A stretch of 17,227 bases of DNA, taken from an uncultured Eisenbergiella sp. Its GTDB lineage: Bacteria > Bacillota > Clostridia > Lachnospirales > Lachnospiraceae. The DNA is taken from contig CARDPF010000032.1 of assembly GCA_948960675.1 (NCBI GenBank), positions 1 through 17,227 on the forward strand, given 5' to 3'. The position numbers and the translations under genes are program-made. Below are positions 14,391-17,227 of the stretch, piece after piece. How positions within the stretch are numbered: the first letter of the stretch is position 1; each line of letters opens with the position of its first letter. The notes beneath the pieces are model-generated. The model had not been told where the DNA came from. It saw nothing but the letters and a program-made list of their open reading frames with translations, and did no database searches.

Positions 14391-16097
14391 ATGAAAAAAC
14401 CATTGCCGATAGGTGTTGACAATTTTGAAAAGGTAATAAGGGAAGGCTATAGTTATATTGATAAAACTATGCTGATAAAGGAATTGCTGGATTTAAAAGG
14501 GGAGGTAAATTTGTTTACCCGCCCCAGACGTTTTGGCAAGACGCTGAACCTTAGCATGCTCCGTTACTTTTTTGAGGATACCGGGAATGGCGAAAAAAAT
14601 CTTCAAAACTGCACACTTTTTGAAGGAATGAAAATTATGGAGGCCGGGGAAGCGTACCGCAGCCAAATGGGGATGTACCCGGTGCTCAACCTGACTTTGA
14701 AATCGGCAAAACAGGAGAACTGCGAAAATGCTTTTTACGCCATACAGGCCGAAATTGCGGCGGAATTTGACCGGCACAGGGACATTGTGGAACGGGGGAA
14801 GGAACTTCTTTCATGCAGTGAATATGAGCAGTATCTTGGCATTGCGGATGAAAAAGCGGACGAAAAGCAGATTCGCGGTTCCCTGAAGCTGTTTTGCAGA
14901 TGCATGTATAAGGTTACGGGGAAGAAAACGGTTATTTTGATTGACGAGTATGACGTGCCTCTGGAAAATGCGTATTTTGGTGGGTTTTATGAGAGGATGG
15001 TTGGATTTGTCCGTTCGCTGTTTGAGTCCGCGTTAATGACCAACGATTATCTGCAATTTGCGGTGATTACCGGATGTCTTAGGATTTCCAAGGAGAGTAT
15101 TTTCACAGGGTTGAATCATTTGAATATTGTTTCCGTTCTGGACAAGAAATATAGCGAACACTTTGGGTTCACAGAGACGGAAGTGAAGCGGATTATGGCC
15201 TATTATGGGGTGGAAAGCCGTTTCCCGACGATGAAAGAATGGTATGACGGATATCTGTTTGGAAATACAGGGGTTTATAATCCCTGGAGTGTTATAAAGT
15301 TTCTGTATGATTTATGTGGCGACAGGAATGCGTTCCCCCATCCCTATTGGATTAATACCAGTTCCAATGACATTGTGAAGGATATGATTATGAATGCCGA
15401 CCGGGAGACGAAAGGACAGATTGAGACGCTTTTGAATGACGGAACGCTGGATATACAGGTGCATGAGGAGGTCACTTATGAAGATATGCGGGAGCGGGGG
15501 GAAAATCTGTGGAATTTCCTTTTCTTTACCGGATACCTGACGAAAAAGACCGAATACTTCCGTGATTCCTCCGTGTTTTTACAGGTGCGCATTCCGAATG
15601 TAGAGGTGAAGACGATTTACCGGGATACGATTCTGGGATGGTTCCGTAAAAAGATGGAGAAGCAGGATTTCCGGGATCTGTACCGGGCCATGGAAGAGGG
15701 CGATGCGGAAAAGATGGGAGGGATTTTGAGCGAACAGCTTTTTGGCGCTATCAGTTTCTATGACAGTGCAGAGAATTTTTACCACGGATTTTTGGCCGGG
15801 ATTTTAAGCCAGAGTGAGAACTACTTGGTAAAATCCAACAGGGAATCCGGCAACGGAAGGCCTGACCTTATCGTGAAGAGTCCTTCCCTGCGCGGGCGGG
15901 CGTTTGTTCTGGAAGTAAAAGTTTCGGAATGCATTGACGATTTGGAAGCCGATGCCGAAAAGGCGCTGCTGCAGGTATATGACAGAAAATATATGGAGGA
16001 ATTGCACATGGAAGGATACCAAAAGGTTGCCTGCTATGGAATTTCATTTTACCGCAAGGATTGTGAAGTCCGGTTTGGGAAAGGACAATTCCGGTAA
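14391..16097 (+). CDS. AAA-ATPase-like / PD-(D/E)XK nuclease superfamily protein
   Basis: This 568-residue protein has the standard layout of a large, poorly understood family common in gut Clostridia and Bacteroidetes. The N-terminal AAA-ATPase-like domain begins [11 protein letters not shown] and YIDKT, and has a degenerate P-loop RPRRFGKT (44-51) and Walker B VILIDEYD (181-188). The C-terminal domain has RPD (Asp492) and LEVKVSE (Glu508, Lys510), the D...ExK triad of a PD-(D/E)XK nuclease. It is cytoplasmic. I chose the ATG at 14391, seven bases after GGGAGG; ATG 14376 and GTG 14358 are in frame but poorly placed. Members are often multicopy and linked to mobile or defence DNA; no biochemical role is established. 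It may share a transcript with the genes upstream, ending at 16112-16171. Confidence 0.9.
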   Translation: MKKPLPIGVDNFEKVIREGYSYIDKTMLIKELLDLKGEVNLFTRPRRFGKTLNLSMLRYFFEDTGNGEKNLQNCTLFEGMKIMEAGEAYRSQMGMYPVLNLTLKSAKQENCENAFYAIQAEIAAEFDRHRDIVERGKELLSCSEYEQYLGIADEKADEKQIRGSLKLFCRCMYKVTGKKTVILIDEYDVPLENAYFGGFYERMVGFVRSLFESALMTNDYLQFAVITGCLRISKESIFTGLNHLNIVSVLDKKYSEHFGFTETEVKRIMAYYGVESRFPTMKEWYDGYLFGNTGVYNPWSVIKFLYDLCGDRNAFPHPYWINTSSNDIVKDMIMNADRETKGQIETLLNDGTLDIQVHEEVTYEDMRERGENLWNFLFFTGYLTKKTEYFRDSSVFLQVRIPNVEVKTIYRDTILGWFRKKMEKQDFRDLYRAMEEGDAEKMGGILSEQLFGAISFYDSAENFYHGFLAGILSQSENYLVKSNRESGNGRPDLIVKSPSLRGRAFVLEVKVSECIDDLEADAEKALLQVYDRKYMEELHMEGYQKVACYGISFYRKDCEVRFGKGQFR

Positions 16098-16111
16098 CGG
16101 TTTAACGCTAT

Positions 16112-16171
16112 AAAACCGCCTGAAGGGCGCAGGCAGATGTAAGATGCCGACGCCTTCCGGGCGGTTTCTTT
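16112..16171. terminator. Long bidirectional terminator between convergent genes
   Basis: AAACCGCCTGAAGGGCG (16113-16129) pairs with CGCCTTCCGGGCGGTTT (16151-16167): 17 positions with two G-U pairs and one mismatch. A smaller GGCA/TGCC hairpin lies within the loop. The plus strand continues TTTCTTTTATTTG, and the minus strand continues TTTTATAG, so both the nuclease-like gene and the convergent FNT gene can end here. Confidence 0.85.
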
Positions 16172-16968
16172 TATTTGTTTTTGGGCGGCGTCTGGTGGAG
16201 GTAGGCAAACCAGTAACCCAGCCCCACGAGCATGCCTCCGGCCATATTACCCAGCGTGACGGGCAAAAGGTTTTGGAGAAAGAAACTTCCCCAATGCAGT
16301 CCGTCTGCCGAAAGCCGGTATTCCATGGAAGAAAAGATGCCTGCGGGGATATAAAACATGTTGGCGACGCAGTGCTCATAACCGCCGAGGACGAAGATGG
16401 CAATGGGCAGATACAGGCCGATGACCTTTCCGGAGGCCTTGGAAGCGCCAATGGTAATCCACACTGCGATACAGACGAGAATGTTGCACAGGATGCCGCG
16501 CAAAAACGCGTCTGAAAAGGATAAGGAAGTTTTGGCGGCAGCGGTATTGACCAAGGTTTGTGCAAGCTGTCCGTTGTAAAGTCCGGCGGCATGGCTGTAT
16601 ACGAAAGCGGCGGCCACCAAAAGGGAACCGGCAAGGTTTCCCAGATAGACGACGGCCCAGCTGCGCAGCAATTCGACGATATGGATCCGTTTTTCAAGAA
16701 GCGGAATAATCAGCAGGCTGTTGCCTGTAAATAATTCGCTGCCCGCTAAAACGACCATAACCAGACCGCCCGGGAAAATCAGTGCGTTTAAAAGGCGGGA
16801 GGTGGACGGGTCTGCCACGGTGGCGGAGGCGATGGTAGCGGAGGCTCCTGCAATGGCGATAAATATACCGGCAAAAATGGCGAGAACAAACATTTTTGCG
16901 GTGGACAATTTTGCTTTGTTAGTGCCGACCGTAACATACGTGTTGGCAATTTGCGCTGGTGTTTGCAT
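16171..16968 (-). CDS. Formate/nitrite transporter (FNT) family channel
   Basis: This 265-residue membrane protein has six expected helices and forms pentamers in the family. Visible FNT marks are GGLVMVVLAGSELFTGNSL (67-85), the NILVCIAVW segment (162-170) and EHCVANMFYIP (198-208), whose His199 is the conserved gate/proton histidine of FocA, NirC and hydrosulfide channels. In a fermenter it most likely moves formate, but nitrite or hydrosulfide cannot be excluded from sequence. The start at 16968 follows AAGGGGA; an in-frame start at 17007 lies within the leader and has no ribosome site. It is a single gene with its own promoter and ends at the convergent terminator. No pyruvate formate-lyase gene lies beside it in the window. 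Confidence 0.93.
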   Translation of the reverse strand: MQTPAQIANTYVTVGTNKAKLSTAKMFVLAIFAGIFIAIAGASATIASATVADPSTSRLLNALIFPGGLVMVVLAGSELFTGNSLLIIPLLEKRIHIVELLRSWAVVYLGNLAGSLLVAAAFVYSHAAGLYNGQLAQTLVNTAAAKTSLSFSDAFLRGILCNILVCIAVWITIGASKASGKVIGLYLPIAIFVLGGYEHCVANMFYIPAGIFSSMEYRLSADGLHWGSFFLQNLLPVTLGNMAGGMLVGLGYWFAYLHQTPPKNK

Positions 16969-16989
16969 GGTAAAATCCCCTTGTAAAGT

Positions 16990-17008
16990 ATTGACATATG
17001 TATACAAT
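16990..17008. promoter_or_regulatory. Imperfect palindrome in the FNT leader, possible operator
   Basis: ATTGACATATGTATACAAT (16990-17008) has matching ATTG/CAAT ends and a near-symmetric CATATG/TATA centre. It lies just downstream of the predicted FNT transcription start and 22 bases before the start codon, a typical position for a repressor. It does not fit the FNR (TTGAT-N4-ATCAA) or Rex consensus well. Confidence 0.35.
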
Positions 17009-17019
17009 GCCTGTCCCCT

Positions 17020-17048
17020 ATTTTAGCACAATTTGGTGCATGGGGCAA
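17020..17048 (-). promoter_or_regulatory. Promoter of the FNT gene
   Basis: On the minus strand, TTGCCC (17048-17043), a 17-bp spacer and TAAAAT (17025-17020), with TG one base before the -10 hexamer, form an extended -10 promoter. Transcription would start near 17013, giving a leader of about 45 nt. Confidence 0.6.
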
Positions 17049-17054
17049 CAAAAT

Positions 17055-17227
17055 ATGGTACAGCTTCGGAAAATTATTGCCCGCAGTGTACCAGGGCAGA
17101 CAACAATGTCATTTCGTTTAGGTATGGGCCCGGACGGTGTGCCTGCAGGTTGGGGATGGGAATTTGGTGGCGGGGCAGCCCTCTTACCGGGCAGGCGCAT
17201 CCAAAGCTGTACTGGGTACAGTTTGCG
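17055..17227 (+). other. Right-edge region with mutually exclusive inverted repeats; no supported gene
   Basis: The word GTACAG occurs at 17058-17063 and 17216-17221, and its complement CTGTAC at 17207-17212. CTGTAC can pair locally with the second copy (3-nt loop) or, extended to 12 positions with one mismatch (CCAAAGCTGTAC at 17201-17212), with 17058-17069. GCCCGG and CCGGGC words lie between. An open frame from ATG 17055 runs off the window without a ribosome site and matches nothing I know. It could be the leader of a gene further right. Confidence 0.35.

Noticed and set aside
17100..17200. Cobalamin-riboswitch-like words (GGGAATTTGGTG)
   Set aside because: The order and spacing of the other conserved boxes are not present, so the match is probably chance.
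17055..17227. Plus-strand frame open to the window edge (MVQLRKIIAR...)
   Set aside because: There is no ribosome site and no family resemblance; it overlaps strong inverted repeats. Only more sequence could rescue it.

Overview
The window looks like a piece of a low-to-mid GC Gram-positive anaerobe, most likely a gut Clostridia/Lachnospiraceae-type genome. The evidence is strong AGGAGG-type ribosome sites in front of nearly every gene, a rubrerythrin, a DegV protein, LytTR/GHKL regulators, a formate/nitrite-type channel and a GH42 beta-galactosidase. This taxonomic call is inference from gene content and style; no rRNA or other marker gene is present. I found 13 protein genes, no tRNA, rRNA or CRISPR array, and no gene-free stretch longer than about 260 bases.

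Left end (1-224): a rho-independent terminator of an unseen upstream gene runs directly into a 140-bp repeat built from three copies of one 15-bp word, with three internal hairpins (a MITE-like element). The element ends 14 bp before the start codon of the first gene.

225-3367 (+): a tightly coupled operon of a small ABC-type predicted ATPase, a LytTR response regulator, a very short GHKL histidine kinase with one membrane helix, and a metallo-beta-lactamase-fold hydrolase of the dihydropterin/RFA-P-synthase-like group. The first three genes overlap. A terminator follows, then (3490-7168, +) two overlapping ABC exporter half-transporters, probably a heterodimer, which end in a strong terminator. 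Together these resemble a peptide- or stress-responsive signalling and export locus, but no peptide or AgrB-like gene is visible, so the signal and cargo are unknown.

7195-10542 (-): a CLC-family anion channel/antiporter downstream of a GH42 beta-galactosidase, transcribed from a good promoter at about 10590-10618. The CLC stop codon lies inside the hairpin loop of the convergent ABC terminator.

10753-16097 (+): rubrerythrin; then, from a well-formed extended -10 promoter with a structured leader, a MalY/PatB-type C-S lyase, a DegV fatty-acid-binding protein, an unrecognised protein with a nuclease-like motif and a winged-helix-like tail, and an AAA-ATPase-like/PD-(D/E)XK protein. No terminator separates the last four, so they may be one transcript ending at a long bidirectional terminator (16112-16171).

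16171-16968 (-): a formate/nitrite transporter-family channel with its own promoter and a possible operator. The last 170 bases hold no gene I can support, but contain mutually exclusive inverted repeats suggestive of a leader RNA or attenuator for a gene beyond the window.
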